A stretch of DNA of 36,184 bases from Patescibacteria group bacterium (GCA_029260935.1 JAJDCJ010000009.1:1-36184); one strand, 5' to 3'; numbered from the stretch's first letter, positions 17,503-27,285 are shown. The notes: a model not told the origin generated them from the letters alone. Numbers and translations: made by a program.

Positions 17503-18075
17503 TTATGCAGTAGGAAGTGATGTTTCATCAATACCCCGAGCATCAAGTGTCATTTCTGCAAATTCACGTATTGCACCATTTCCTCCCTCAGAAGAGAGAA
17601 TTACATCGGCAATGTTTTTCACGATACGCCGGGCATTATTTGGAACGACTTTAAGTCCGGCAAGACTCATTGCTTCAAAGTCGGTCCTGTCATCCCCAAT
17701 GTAAGCACAGTCACTCCATGTAAGATTATATTTTTTCTGCCATAATTCTAATGCTGCAACCTTGCCACCGGCTTCAAGTTGGTCAGTAAAAAATTCAACT
17801 TCTTTCCAGTTTCCAGATTTAACCGATGATAAGTTATTTATTTTCTCAACAATACTTTTAATGACCGCATTTTCTCCTGTTGCAAAAACCACACTAATAT
17901 CTAAGGCGCGTAAAAAAGAAAGTCCCTGTCCATCGTGTAAATGACGAGTTTTGGTCACAACCACTTCCCCACTCGGCAAAACAGATCTGCTTTCCTGCCC
18001 AGTAAATAAAACCCCGTCTCCATCTAAAATAAGCCCCTTAAAATTCTTGAGCTTTTTTTGTATTTCTTCTGTCAT
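17503..18075 (-). CDS. KdsC-like HAD phosphatase (probable nonulosonate-9-phosphate/KDO-8-P-type phosphatase)
   Basis: KGLILDGDGVLFTG (HAD motif I), FATGENAVI, YIGDDRTDFEAMSLAGLKVVPNNA (motifs III/IV), adjacent to NeuB and NeuA. Confidence 0.8.
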   Translation of the reverse strand: MTEEIQKKLKNFKGLILDGDGVLFTGQESRSVLPSGEVVVTKTRHLHDGQGLSFLRALDISVVFATGENAVIKSIVEKINNLSSVKSGNWKEVEFFTDQLEAGGKVAALELWQKKYNLTWSDCAYIGDDRTDFEAMSLAGLKVVPNNARRIVKNIADVILSSEGGNGAIREFAEMTLDARGIDETSLPTA

Positions 18076-18078
18076 ATG

Positions 18079-18951
18079 CTAGAGTCGCTTCAATTTCTTT
18101 CTCTGAACAAGCTCAACCGGTAACACTTCATCTTTTTTATACGTTAAGGACTTTTGTACGGATTCCAAATCGCGAACCAACCTGCGCAATCCGTCAGGTT
18201 CAAGTGATGCGGCATGATCTGTTCCTTTCCATGTACGATCAAGTGTAAAATGACGTTCAATATAACCAGCCCCAAGCACGTATGCTGCTATGTCAACAGC
18301 AATACCTTTGTGGTGACCTGAAAAACCAATATTTTTTACAAAAGACTCGTGACCATCTTTTAAACGACTAATTTCAAGTAAACTTACATCATCAAAGGCA
18401 ACAGGGTATCCAGATGTGCATGCATAGAGAATTAAATCTGTTGCTCTATTTTTTTCTTTAAAAAAGTCAACAATTTTCTGCTCCTCATCTCTGGTGGTCA
18501 TTCCTAATGAAATATGAATCTCACCAGAATAATTATCTGCAAGAAATTCTAATATATCAAACTTTAAATTGCATGCCGAAGGAATTTTAATCATTTTCGG
18601 ATTTAATGTGGTGATCTCTTTTGCTGATGTCAGATCCCACACAGACGTTGAATATTCAACACCAATCTCTTCGGTATATTTTTTGAGTTCAGAGTGCTGT
18701 TCAAGGGTAAACTCAAGGAATTCGCGATGAGCGCCATAGGTGTTACCGTAGCTGTTATTGGGATTGGGGTGTGGTGCGTCATATTCTTCTGTGGTGAGTA
18801 GTTCTCTATTGTTCCGTTTCTGAAACTTGACGACATCAACATCGCAAAAATTCTTCGCCACGCTAATCATTTGCTTGGCAACATCAAAATCCCCCTTATG
18901 GTTGCAGCCAATTTCAGCTATAACACGTGGTTTATGTTTATATTCAATCAC
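18079..18951 (-). CDS. neuB: NeuB-family nonulosonate synthase lacking an evident SAF domain
   Basis: RVIAEIGCNHKGDFDVAKQMI...DVVKFQKRN...EYSTSVWDLTSAKEI..NPKMIKIPSACNLKFDILEFL...HISLGMTT; ends at 290 aa. Confidence 0.85.
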   Translation of the reverse strand: MIEYKHKPRVIAEIGCNHKGDFDVAKQMISVAKNFCDVDVVKFQKRNNRELLTTEEYDAPHPNPNNSYGNTYGAHREFLEFTLEQHSELKKYTEEIGVEYSTSVWDLTSAKEITTLNPKMIKIPSACNLKFDILEFLADNYSGEIHISLGMTTRDEEQKIVDFFKEKNRATDLILYACTSGYPVAFDDVSLLEISRLKDGHESFVKNIGFSGHHKGIAVDIAAYVLGAGYIERHFTLDRTWKGTDHAASLEPDGLRRLVRDLESVQKSLTYKKDEVLPVELVQRKKLKRL

Positions 18952-18975
18952 AGTAGGTATTCTATCACGCCCACC

Positions 18976-20301
18976 TTACAAATAGGAAAGGAGTATCTCA
19001 GTAACACGGCGTGCTGAATTGCCATCAAGCACGTGTGCATATTGCGCTATAAGAGCATCGCGCTGTGGTTTATTTTTTTCAGGATTGTCAAGGTACTCGT
19101 TCATGTGTGCCACAAACTCCTCACTACTCCTGCTTACGGTAACCAGTTGAGAATTAAGGAGTTTTTTAAAATGAGTAACGTGAATAAATTTATGTATAGA
19201 ATCAACAAGTTCTTCTTTTGGTTCAAAACTGAGAACAACGACTGGTTTTTGAAACACCGTCCCATCAATAACCATAGTTGAAACAAGTGTCACAACAACA
19301 TCGCTGTACATAATTGAATCATTGAGTCTATCGTTTTCGTCAACAGTCATTTCACTATCTTTCTTCCGACCACTGACATTAATTCCAGGGTGGTCTATTA
19401 CGAAATTCACGTCACCATTAACGCTTTGAGTGTCGCCAGTGTCGCCAGGTGGAAAGCGGACAAGAAATTGGACGGGGTGGTTGAAAGCACCACTATCAAC
19501 ACACTTTTTTAAGTATGCAAGAATTTCTCCGTCGTGTTTATATAAAATTTTCCCTCCGGGAGCAAAAAGTATTGTTTTCTTTTTTGGATCAAGACCCATA
19601 TGTTCAAAAAACTCCTCACGGGTTGTCCTGTCTGTTTTTATGAGGTCGTAGTGAGGAACTCCCGTAATGGTTATCTTCTGCGCCGGTACTTTGTGGATAG
19701 AAACCATCTCTTCTTTGAGAACATTATTTGGCGTAATAAGGTAGTTTGGCACTGATAACAATACACCTTTAGTAGTTGCATTGTCCCACGAACGAACCAT
19801 TCCTATGGCGGAGATGTTTCTGCGTTTTGCCTCTATAACCAATGCTCTGTCCTCTCTATAGAAAATATCAGTAGCGAACACAAGATTTGGTTGGTATTGG
19901 GTAAACAGCAAATCGAATGTGTCAACACGGAGGTACACTTTTGTAATAAAGCGCAAAAACTTATGTAAAAAGAAAAACCGAGACAGAAGATTAACTGAGT
20001 GAGCTAAGTAGTATTTTAAATATCGCCGTTCCGTTTTCAAATCGTCAACGATGTGGTTGTTTACACCGACGAGACTTAATGAAATAAAGTAGAGTATATT
20101 TTCAAAACGTTTTTTAGGAATTGACACACCCTTTATTATGATACTCTTGTTTCCGAAGTGTTTTTTATAAAAACTTATCTTTTGTTCAGGGACTATAAGA
20201 ACAACCCTCACATTACTTTTTATAAGTATCGGTAAAATCTCGGTCTGTAAAATGTTCCGTGAAATAAGCGAATGAAAGCTAGTAATAAAAATTGTTTTCA
20301 T
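18976..20301 (-). CDS. Predicted GT-B-fold capsule/CDP-glycerol glycerophosphotransferase-like transferase
   Basis: MKTIFITSFHSLISRNIL...; DRALVIEAKRRNISAIGMVRSWDNATTKG...VPAQKITITGVPHYDLI...KKKTILFAPGG; start chosen at ATG 20301. Confidence 0.5.
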   Translation of the reverse strand: MKTIFITSFHSLISRNILQTEILPILIKSNVRVVLIVPEQKISFYKKHFGNKSIIIKGVSIPKKRFENILYFISLSLVGVNNHIVDDLKTERRYLKYYLAHSVNLLSRFFFLHKFLRFITKVYLRVDTFDLLFTQYQPNLVFATDIFYREDRALVIEAKRRNISAIGMVRSWDNATTKGVLLSVPNYLITPNNVLKEEMVSIHKVPAQKITITGVPHYDLIKTDRTTREEFFEHMGLDPKKKTILFAPGGKILYKHDGEILAYLKKCVDSGAFNHPVQFLVRFPPGDTGDTQSVNGDVNFVIDHPGINVSGRKKDSEMTVDENDRLNDSIMYSDVVVTLVSTMVIDGTVFQKPVVVLSFEPKEELVDSIHKFIHVTHFKKLLNSQLVTVSRSSEEFVAHMNEYLDNPEKNKPQRDALIAQYAHVLDGNSARRVTEILLSYL

Positions 20302-20306
20302 AAAAA

Positions 20307-21032
20307 CTACTTTTTGGGAAGATATATAAAAAGTCCAGCGCCGAAAAGCGAAGGCCAAAGATGATTTAAAAATGGTATCCCTTTATATGCTTTCAGAGAA
20401 TATTCATCGTATCCGAGAGCTTTAAGCCACCATTTGGCGTCTGTGTACGTCCAAAAACGTATATGTTCACCGGGATGCAGGCGCCATTGTAGCGGAAATT
20501 TACCAAAAAATAATCTGAATCTGTGCACAAAATATCCAGTATTTGGAAAGGATATGAAAACTCCCTTTCTCGTTTTACTTAGAATAAATTCCAAAAACGC
20601 TTCGGAGTTATGTATGTGTTCTAAAATCTCAAACAACAAAATATAATCTGCTTTAGGAAGGGTTTTAAGTTTTTCCAAATCTTCAATATTAGAATGTATC
20701 GTTGTAATTCCAAGCTCTTTTGCCTTTATAAGCGCAGCTTTGGAAACATCAACACCAACAGTAGACGAAAGAGATGTTCTTTCTTTTATATATTTCAACA
20801 CTGACCCATCGCCACACCCGACATCAATCACAGATATAGGACCCTCACTAGTCATGTACATTAGAGCAAGATCCGAACGTTTTTTTTGCCACAAAGAAAG
20901 AGATCCCAAGTCTCTCCCTCGTTTATCCTTCCAGTAGTCGTCGTAGTCAACCCTCTCTGTTGAGAGGTGCTTTATTGGATAGAGAAAGATTCGTGTATAT
21001 GTTTCTTTCAGTCTAAAAAGTATATTTTTCAT
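20307..21032 (-). CDS. Class I SAM-dependent methyltransferase
   Basis: ISVIDVGCGDGSVLKYIKERT...DYILLFEILEHIHNSEAFLEFILSKTRKGVFISFPN. Confidence 0.85.
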   Translation of the reverse strand: MKNILFRLKETYTRIFLYPIKHLSTERVDYDDYWKDKRGRDLGSLSLWQKKRSDLALMYMTSEGPISVIDVGCGDGSVLKYIKERTSLSSTVGVDVSKAALIKAKELGITTIHSNIEDLEKLKTLPKADYILLFEILEHIHNSEAFLEFILSKTRKGVFISFPNTGYFVHRFRLFFGKFPLQWRLHPGEHIRFWTYTDAKWWLKALGYDEYSLKAYKGIPFLNHLWPSLFGAGLFIYLPKK

Positions 21033-22129
21033 CTAAGTTCGTAGATTTTAACATATTCTTCTCTCACGGTGTTCCAGTCATGTTCTTTAGCCCAAACCAC
21101 AGCTTCTTTGCTCATAGACTTCCATATCTCAACATTTTCTAAGATTTTCTCCATTGCCCCCGCTGTGGCTTCTACATTATTTTGTGGAACAAGAAGCCCC
21201 GTTTCCCCTTCTTTAATGGCATCCTCAGCCCCAGAGGACTTACTTCCAACAACAGGAAGACCAGAAGCATTGGCTTCTAAGTACACCAACCCGAACCCCT
21301 CAAAATGAACACCCTTGTTAATTGAAGTAAGAACAAGAAGTTTTGCTTTTCTGTATAACGCCAGTAACTCATCATCAGGTATGAAAGAAAGGAACTTGAC
21401 CCGGCTCTCTATATTTAAATCAGTAACTATGTTTTTTAGAGAACTAACATAATCAGTATCGGCTTGATCTCCAATAATAAAATACTCTAAATTCGGAAAC
21501 TTATCTGCTATCTTAGCAAAAGCTTTGATTGATACACTCTGTCCTTTTCGATATTTCAAAGCGCCGACGCTTAGTATTACCTCTCTCCTATCCTCAAAAG
21601 GAACCGCTGGTAAGTGGTTAAATTTTCCAAACATAATACCGTTATTTATGACCAACAAATTTATGAGGTGGTATTTTGCTAGTACGTTTTTTGTATAATT
21701 ACTTACACAAATAATCTTTTGTGCAAACTTAAACGATTGATGGTGTAAATATCTCACTGGAAACGACAAGTGGTATGGGAGAACACCATAGGTACCATGA
21801 GTTGTAATAATATATTTTTTCCTGGTTAACTTTGAAAGGTAATAAGCAATAAAGGAATATTGTTCAACAAAACAATGAATGACATCACACTCCTTAGCGT
21901 ACTTTCTTAGTTTTAATGCGTACCATAAAGCAGTTACGATATTTTTTATATAATTAGAACTGTTCGGTAAAATTCTTAGAACGTCAGCTGACGATTCGTT
22001 ATGTCCATTCTTGTTGACTGCGACGATAACGTCAATGTGACTCTGTAAAAGAGAATTAGTCATATCTAGAGAATATCTCCCCCATCCATTTTTGCTATTC
22101 AACTCTGTTGTTAAAATTAATACTTTCAT
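21029..22129 (-). CDS. GT4-family glycosyltransferase
   Basis: MKVLILTTELNSKNGWGRYSLDMTNSL...VILSVGALKYRKGQSVSIKAFAKIADKFPNLEYFIIGD...EGFGLVYLEANASGLPVVGSKSSGAEDAI. Confidence 0.92.
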   Translation of the reverse strand: MKVLILTTELNSKNGWGRYSLDMTNSLLQSHIDVIVAVNKNGHNESSADVLRILPNSSNYIKNIVTALWYALKLRKYAKECDVIHCFVEQYSFIAYYLSKLTRKKYIITTHGTYGVLPYHLSFPVRYLHHQSFKFAQKIICVSNYTKNVLAKYHLINLLVINNGIMFGKFNHLPAVPFEDRREVILSVGALKYRKGQSVSIKAFAKIADKFPNLEYFIIGDQADTDYVSSLKNIVTDLNIESRVKFLSFIPDDELLALYRKAKLLVLTSINKGVHFEGFGLVYLEANASGLPVVGSKSSGAEDAIKEGETGLLVPQNNVEATAGAMEKILENVEIWKSMSKEAVVWAKEHDWNTVREEYVKIYELR

Positions 22130-22132
22130 ATA

Positions 22133-22966
22133 TTAAGAAAATTGAGAGACGAGCTTTTTATAATGTTCAGGATATTTTTTGTATAAAATCTCAAAAATGA
22201 TAAGCAAAGAGTAAAGCACGCCGGCACTTTCTAAAGTAATTGAAGTGTAATACGACAATAAAGGAGCTGCTCGTTTTTTCCAATCTTCAAAATCCTTTAT
22301 CTTACGCAACCGAACCATGAGGTACACTGCATCAAGAAGCCAAAATGGTCTGTCCCCTGCCCGCTCCCAGTCAATCACGTATATCCTACCGGAACAATGG
22401 ATGAGGTTGGGGCGTGCAAAATCGCTATGTGTAAAGCCCTTTTTAAGTATCGCGGGTGACTCGTGCAGTTGCTCTAAATGAAACTTAAGAAACTGATTAC
22501 TATCAGTGGGAAGATGTTCTGAAATGATAGAAGCTAAGTTAGAAGCAGTGATTTCTCCATATGTTGGAAACGAACTTGAAAAATGTACGAGTTCTTTTTC
22601 TTTCTTTAATGCTACTTTTCTAGAAATGGGAAGTCCTTGGATTACTTCTTCCGCATAGAAATATAAACCATTACTATACCCATCAAAATATACCTGAGGA
22701 ATATATACTATTCCAGAAGGTTTTATTGTTTGTTGGGATTTTTTTTCCCGTTCAAGTTTTTTATTGAAGCGTACAGCTCTCATAATTTTTATAAGACACA
22801 CCGGCTTATTTTGAAATGTCACCAAAAAAAGAACCTTAGTATGTGGTTGGACAATTCGTTGACAAAACTTTGTTATAGAAAGTTGATCAGCGGTAGGAAC
22901 ATCCTCACCCACGTGAGGTAGTGTATTCCAATTATTCAATATAATGTTCCGTAGTTCATTAATCAT
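22133..22966 (-). CDS. APH/choline kinase-like phosphotransferase
   Basis: KKGFTHSDFARPNLIHCSGRIYVIDWERAGDRPFWLLDAVYLMV matches the HxDxxxxN...(I/V)DWE kinase signature. Confidence 0.75.
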   Translation of the reverse strand: MINELRNIILNNWNTLPHVGEDVPTADQLSITKFCQRIVQPHTKVLFLVTFQNKPVCLIKIMRAVRFNKKLEREKKSQQTIKPSGIVYIPQVYFDGYSNGLYFYAEEVIQGLPISRKVALKKEKELVHFSSSFPTYGEITASNLASIISEHLPTDSNQFLKFHLEQLHESPAILKKGFTHSDFARPNLIHCSGRIYVIDWERAGDRPFWLLDAVYLMVRLRKIKDFEDWKKRAAPLLSYYTSITLESAGVLYSLLIIFEILYKKYPEHYKKLVSQFS

Positions 22967-23289
22967 GGTTCAACAACAATACATTCACTAAACACTAATA
23001 GACGAACGAGAGTGGCACCTCCTGGAATGTGAAAGAGTGCACGAAGAAGTGTTCCCTTTATACCGTGATCAGTGCTTATTACAGAGGTTATGAACTTAAG
23101 TGCGTACCGGTCATGCGATGGCACTAAAAATCGTGGGAGTGAAGCGCTTGGGTGTGCAAGGTACACTGCCCCCTTGATGTTGCGAGATTTTGAGATATCC
23201 CCGCGAAATACCACTCTACTGCCAACAGAAGTAACATACTGCGTGTCTTCTGAGAGTAGTGCGTCACCAGTTTTTATTTTTTCTTGCAT
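22963..23289 (-). CDS. Hypothetical protein, 108 aa
   Basis: ORF with 4-bp overlap to the downstream kinase gene (22963-22966) and overlap with the upstream methyltransferase; no recognised motif. Confidence 0.6.
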   Translation of the reverse strand: MQEKIKTGDALLSEDTQYVTSVGSRVVFRGDISKSRNIKGAVYLAHPSASLPRFLVPSHDRYALKFITSVISTDHGIKGTLLRALFHIPGGATLVRLLVFSECIVVEP

Positions 23290-23909
23290 ACAAGGTAATA
23301 ACCGCTGGTTAAAATGTTTTCTTCAATAACTTCTTTCTTAATATCACCATACTCACTCTTAATAAGCCAATTTAAATGATTTAAAACAAAGGCAAAGAAA
23401 AAAAGTTTAAGTTTTACAACTATATTAAAATGTAATTTTGTTTGATATGCAACCCTCTGAAACAAAACAGCAAGAGCTGAGAAGTTTTTTGTCTCTGGAA
23501 TAATCTCTAATATTTCCCAGTCTTTAAAGAGTTCTTTGAGTCCGTATTTGGTAAAACGCCAGTAGTCATGAGGAGCATCGTGAATTGGATATATAAAACG
23601 GGTAGTGAGTACAAGCTTCCCTCTTGGTTTGAGCACACGCTTCATTTCGGCAATTACAGTTTTTGGATCTTTTACATGTTCAAGAACCTCCGTTGAGAGA
23701 ACAAAGTTAAACTCATTTTCTTTAAACGGCAGGTTGTGAGCGTCGGCAATAACGTCGGGTTTCCGTTTGGGATCAATGTCTACAGAAACACGGTTTGGGA
23801 AATATCTATCATAAGAAGATCCTCCTGAGCCGATATCCAAAATCTTATCGGATGTGGCATGCTCCTTTAGGAACAGGTCTAGTTTTGCTCTTGTTATTTT
23901 TTTAAACAT
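23274..23909 (-). CDS. Class I SAM-dependent methyltransferase
   Basis: KILDIGSGGSSYDRYFPNRVSVDIDPKRKPDVIADAHNLPFKENEFNFVLSTEVLEHVKDPKTVIAEMKRVLKPRGKLVLTTRF; start set at MFKKITRAKL. Confidence 0.88.
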   Translation of the reverse strand: MFKKITRAKLDLFLKEHATSDKILDIGSGGSSYDRYFPNRVSVDIDPKRKPDVIADAHNLPFKENEFNFVLSTEVLEHVKDPKTVIAEMKRVLKPRGKLVLTTRFIYPIHDAPHDYWRFTKYGLKELFKDWEILEIIPETKNFSALAVLFQRVAYQTKLHFNIVVKLKLFFFAFVLNHLNWLIKSEYGDIKKEVIEENILTSGYYLVCKKK

Positions 23910-24982
23910 TTTAATATATGTGACGCTCTGTTTTTCCAAGTATACTGCTGAACATCTTCCAGTGCATCAGGCCCTCCATTATTCAAAGCTCTACTAATTC
24001 CACTCATAAGCTCTGTTGGGTTATCGGACTCAACGAGCGTGCTGTTTTTTTCATTTAAGATTTCCCTTGTGCTCGGCACATCAGACGCGACGATAGGAGT
24101 ACCGCTTGCCATATACTCAAAGAGTTTCATTGGGGATGTGTACTTTGCCGAGGTTTCGGTTTGTGCACTATTAGGCAGTACTACTACATCTGCCGAGCGC
24201 ATCCACAACGGTATTTCTTTGTGGGGACGATGTCCAACAATAACAATATTTTTAACTGATGCGTATTTGCTTTTAAAGCTCTTGATGTCTTTTTCAGTGC
24301 CCCCAACAAAATACACCCACACTGACTCAAGCTGTTTGGCTGCTTCGGCGAGAGTGTCTACCCCCTTGCTTGCATAAAGGTGCCCTGCGTAAAGAGCAAT
24401 ACTTTTATCCTTTGGTAGGTTAAGTTTTTTTCGTGCATCTTCTTTTGATATATTAGTTGAGAACTCTTTGAGGTCAACGGCATCATGGGCAACGGTAATT
24501 TTTTTAGGATCAATGCCGGCTTGTATATACGCATCACGTAACCCTTCTGAAATAACAATCAGTTTATATGCTCTTTTGGCAACAAATTTTGAAACGGGGG
24601 TTGGTTTTGTATGCGCTTCATACACCAACTTTCTCCCCAATAAGAGATACTGTGCTAACACAGCGGCGTCTCGTGAATAAACTACATCGGCTTTCCAAAA
24701 ACTTTTTTGCCACTTTACTGCTTCTGAAAACCAGAGCGTTGAAAATAGAAAACCGAAAAACCCCCATGGAACTATATCTGGTGTATTCAGCGCGGTGAGT
24801 GTAAAGTTTTTTTGAACACCATAGTATGTAAACGGGTCTTCTGTAATGTGTGTTTTTCTTCCCGGTATAACCAGCTCTACCTCCACACCTTCGTGTGCAA
24901 ATGCCTCACATGTTTTCATAATCTGAACACCGTGAGCTTTTTCGGTTGGAAGGCGGATATGTGCGATATAGAGAAGTTTCAT
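23894..24982 (-). CDS. GT4-family glycosyltransferase
   Basis: MKLLYIAHIRLPTEKAHGVQIMKTCEAFAHEGVEVELVIPGR...ALYAGHLYASKGVDTLAEAAKQL...SPMKLFEYMASGTPIVASDVPSTREIL. Confidence 0.92.
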   Translation of the reverse strand: MKLLYIAHIRLPTEKAHGVQIMKTCEAFAHEGVEVELVIPGRKTHITEDPFTYYGVQKNFTLTALNTPDIVPWGFFGFLFSTLWFSEAVKWQKSFWKADVVYSRDAAVLAQYLLLGRKLVYEAHTKPTPVSKFVAKRAYKLIVISEGLRDAYIQAGIDPKKITVAHDAVDLKEFSTNISKEDARKKLNLPKDKSIALYAGHLYASKGVDTLAEAAKQLESVWVYFVGGTEKDIKSFKSKYASVKNIVIVGHRPHKEIPLWMRSADVVVLPNSAQTETSAKYTSPMKLFEYMASGTPIVASDVPSTREILNEKNSTLVESDNPTELMSGISRALNNGGPDALEDVQQYTWKNRASHILKCLKK

Positions 24983-26433
24983 GATGAAGGGACAGCAATA
25001 TGAACTAATTGAGGAATATCTAAAAGTGTACCGTATTTACTAGCAGGAACAACGGTTACATTAAATACCTCCCTATTTTCTGTTGAGACACGTTCAACTT
25101 TTTTTATTTCCCCATACCGAGTGCTGTAGCGAGGTAAAAGCATTACGAAAAGCTCTTTGAGGAAATGAGCGCTACGCAGGAGTGCCTCAAGAAAATGCCC
25201 GCCACGGAGGGCATACCATATATGATTGATTGTTTCCCTGGCGCTAAATATAAGACGCGGAGGGAGCTTTGGAAGTTGCCACACCCATACAACACTATCG
25301 GGTAGTCCGTTATCAAACATACCCACGGACGGGTTTCTTACACCGAGGGTGCTGTTGAGCAACACTCTACCTGCAGGAGTGGTTGCAGTAACAACATCAT
25401 GCCCGACAAATCTAAAGGAAAACGGTTTAATTAAGTGTGCTGAATTAAATACATTTTGTGCATCAGGTATGCGGAGAAGCCACGCAAGGTGTGCCGTCCA
25501 AAATATGGGGCATTGGAAATTAATATCTGGCCCGAAAGCAGAATGCAGGTATCCATCAAAAAAATGCTGACGAGCTTGAAAAAGAAGGTTGTTGAGCGCG
25601 ACCTGTGCCTCCGGTAAGGAAGAGTGTGCGAGTGCATACGCATCAAAACCACTGGAGGCGACTTCATAGGAAGACTGCCAATACCAGCGTTTACTCTCCA
25701 TGCGCATATCTTTTATCCCATCTGTTTTATACATTGACAGTAGTGCGCGCTCTGATTGTATGAGTCGCTCCTCGTACGGCGCCGTATCAATGTGAGCCAA
25801 AGAAAGCGCGTACCGAGTAAATGCAATGTGGCGCGACTGATAAAACGGGGTCATACCGTCATACCCTTCAAAGTCACCCCGACGTTTTGGATCGGGATAG
25901 TATCGAAAAAAACCGTCTTCTGTCATATTAGAAAAAGCCTGCTCTATACTTTTTTTTATGACCTCGTTGTATGTGTCTGTTTTTATGTAGTGTGCAAATG
26001 ACGCAACACCGGTGAGACCCCAGAGACGCTGATTGGTTATTATCTTTTCACCTGCTGCTTTTACAAGATACCCATCAACAACCTCACCCAACACAGACGC
26101 ATAGTGTGTATGCTCATCTTGAGTAAATGCATCGTGATGTAGTGTAAGAAATCGTGAGATAGCATCAACACTTGCTCCAGTGTCAATCACATTTTGTGAC
26201 ATGTTCATAGGGTCAAGGTGCCCTGGATAAAAAACGTGATTTCCGTTATCCACTACTATCCGACCAAGTAAGTCGTCCATGTGGTGTCTCCCTTTTTCTA
26301 TATCGCCAAGCTCCGTATAGAAATCAAGTAAATAGGCGTGGCTTCCTGTGTGGGCAACGTGGTGTTTTGCGCAACGCTTTTTATGCTCCAAAAAACGTGC
26401 CGCATCGTGTATCATGGAGTTAAATGTCATCAT
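24979..26433 (-). CDS. Predicted alpha/alpha-toroid (heparinase/glycosidase-like) protein, function uncertain
   Basis: Helical-repeat composition with aromatic-rich segments (TEDGFFRYYPDPKRRGDFEGYDGMTPFYQSRHIAFTRYAL; RWYWQSSYEVASSGFDAYALAHS). ATG 26433 preferred over GTG 26457. Confidence 0.4.
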   Translation of the reverse strand: MMTFNSMIHDAARFLEHKKRCAKHHVAHTGSHAYLLDFYTELGDIEKGRHHMDDLLGRIVVDNGNHVFYPGHLDPMNMSQNVIDTGASVDAISRFLTLHHDAFTQDEHTHYASVLGEVVDGYLVKAAGEKIITNQRLWGLTGVASFAHYIKTDTYNEVIKKSIEQAFSNMTEDGFFRYYPDPKRRGDFEGYDGMTPFYQSRHIAFTRYALSLAHIDTAPYEERLIQSERALLSMYKTDGIKDMRMESKRWYWQSSYEVASSGFDAYALAHSSLPEAQVALNNLLFQARQHFFDGYLHSAFGPDINFQCPIFWTAHLAWLLRIPDAQNVFNSAHLIKPFSFRFVGHDVVTATTPAGRVLLNSTLGVRNPSVGMFDNGLPDSVVWVWQLPKLPPRLIFSARETINHIWYALRGGHFLEALLRSAHFLKELFVMLLPRYSTRYGEIKKVERVSTENREVFNVTVVPASKYGTLLDIPQLVHIAVPSS

Positions 26434-26481
26434 AGTTACTGTACAGTATGATGACACCCGATTGTTTAATCAGCAAGTGTT

Positions 26482-27285
26482 ATGCAAATACCTGTTTCCG
26501 TTGGAATTCTTACATTTAATTCAGGGGGGGTGCTGCGTAGAGCCCTCAAATCAGTAGAGAATTTTTCTGAAATCATTGTTTGTGATGGTGGGTCAAAAGA
26601 CAATACCTTATCTATCGCGCGTGAGTTTGGTGCTACTATAATCAACCAAGACCCACGCTATAAAAACCCGAATGGTTCAATTGCTAATTTTTCAGGGGTT
26701 CGTAACCAGATGCTTGATAGTTCAAAGCACAACTGGTTTCTTTTTATTGATTCGGATGAATATCTTTCAAAAGAATCTGAGGAAGAGATCCAATTAATCA
26801 CCTCAAAAGAAATAAATGATAAAAGCATTCTTGCCTACTGGATTCCGAGAAAACGTGTTTATAGAAAGCAAATTGTAATGTGTGCAAGCACATATCCAAG
26901 CTATCAAATGCGCTTCTTTCACAAACGTGGCGTCACCAAATTTATTAAAGAAGTACACGAGCGTATAGAACTTAAAAACAAAACAAAGACAGGTTATTTA
27001 AAAGAGTGCGAATACGTCCCCTTTGAGTTCACCAAAGATGCTTGGAAAAAGAAACTCATTTATTATCTTGATATAGAAACCGCTCGACATCAAAACCAAC
27101 CGTTTTCTGATTGGTTAAGATATATTGTTTTTAATTCTATAAAAAGCTCTACTCTATACACTTTTCGATATCTACGGAATGTATTGTTCTGTCGAGGTGT
27201 ACGTATGCCCTTTTGGTACGAGGTGATGCAACACTGGTATTATGCACAGTTGATTATGAGAACCGGTAAAAAATATTTCCTATAA
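26482..27285 (+). CDS. GT2-family glycosyltransferase (WaaE/KdtX-like)
   Basis: IPVSVGILTFNSGGVLRRALKSVENFSEIIVCDGGSKDNTLSIAREFGATIINQDP...NWFLFIDSDEYLS. Confidence 0.88.
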   Translation: MQIPVSVGILTFNSGGVLRRALKSVENFSEIIVCDGGSKDNTLSIAREFGATIINQDPRYKNPNGSIANFSGVRNQMLDSSKHNWFLFIDSDEYLSKESEEEIQLITSKEINDKSILAYWIPRKRVYRKQIVMCASTYPSYQMRFFHKRGVTKFIKEVHERIELKNKTKTGYLKECEYVPFEFTKDAWKKKLIYYLDIETARHQNQPFSDWLRYIVFNSIKSSTLYTFRYLRNVLFCRGVRMPFWYEVMQHWYYAQLIMRTGKKYFL

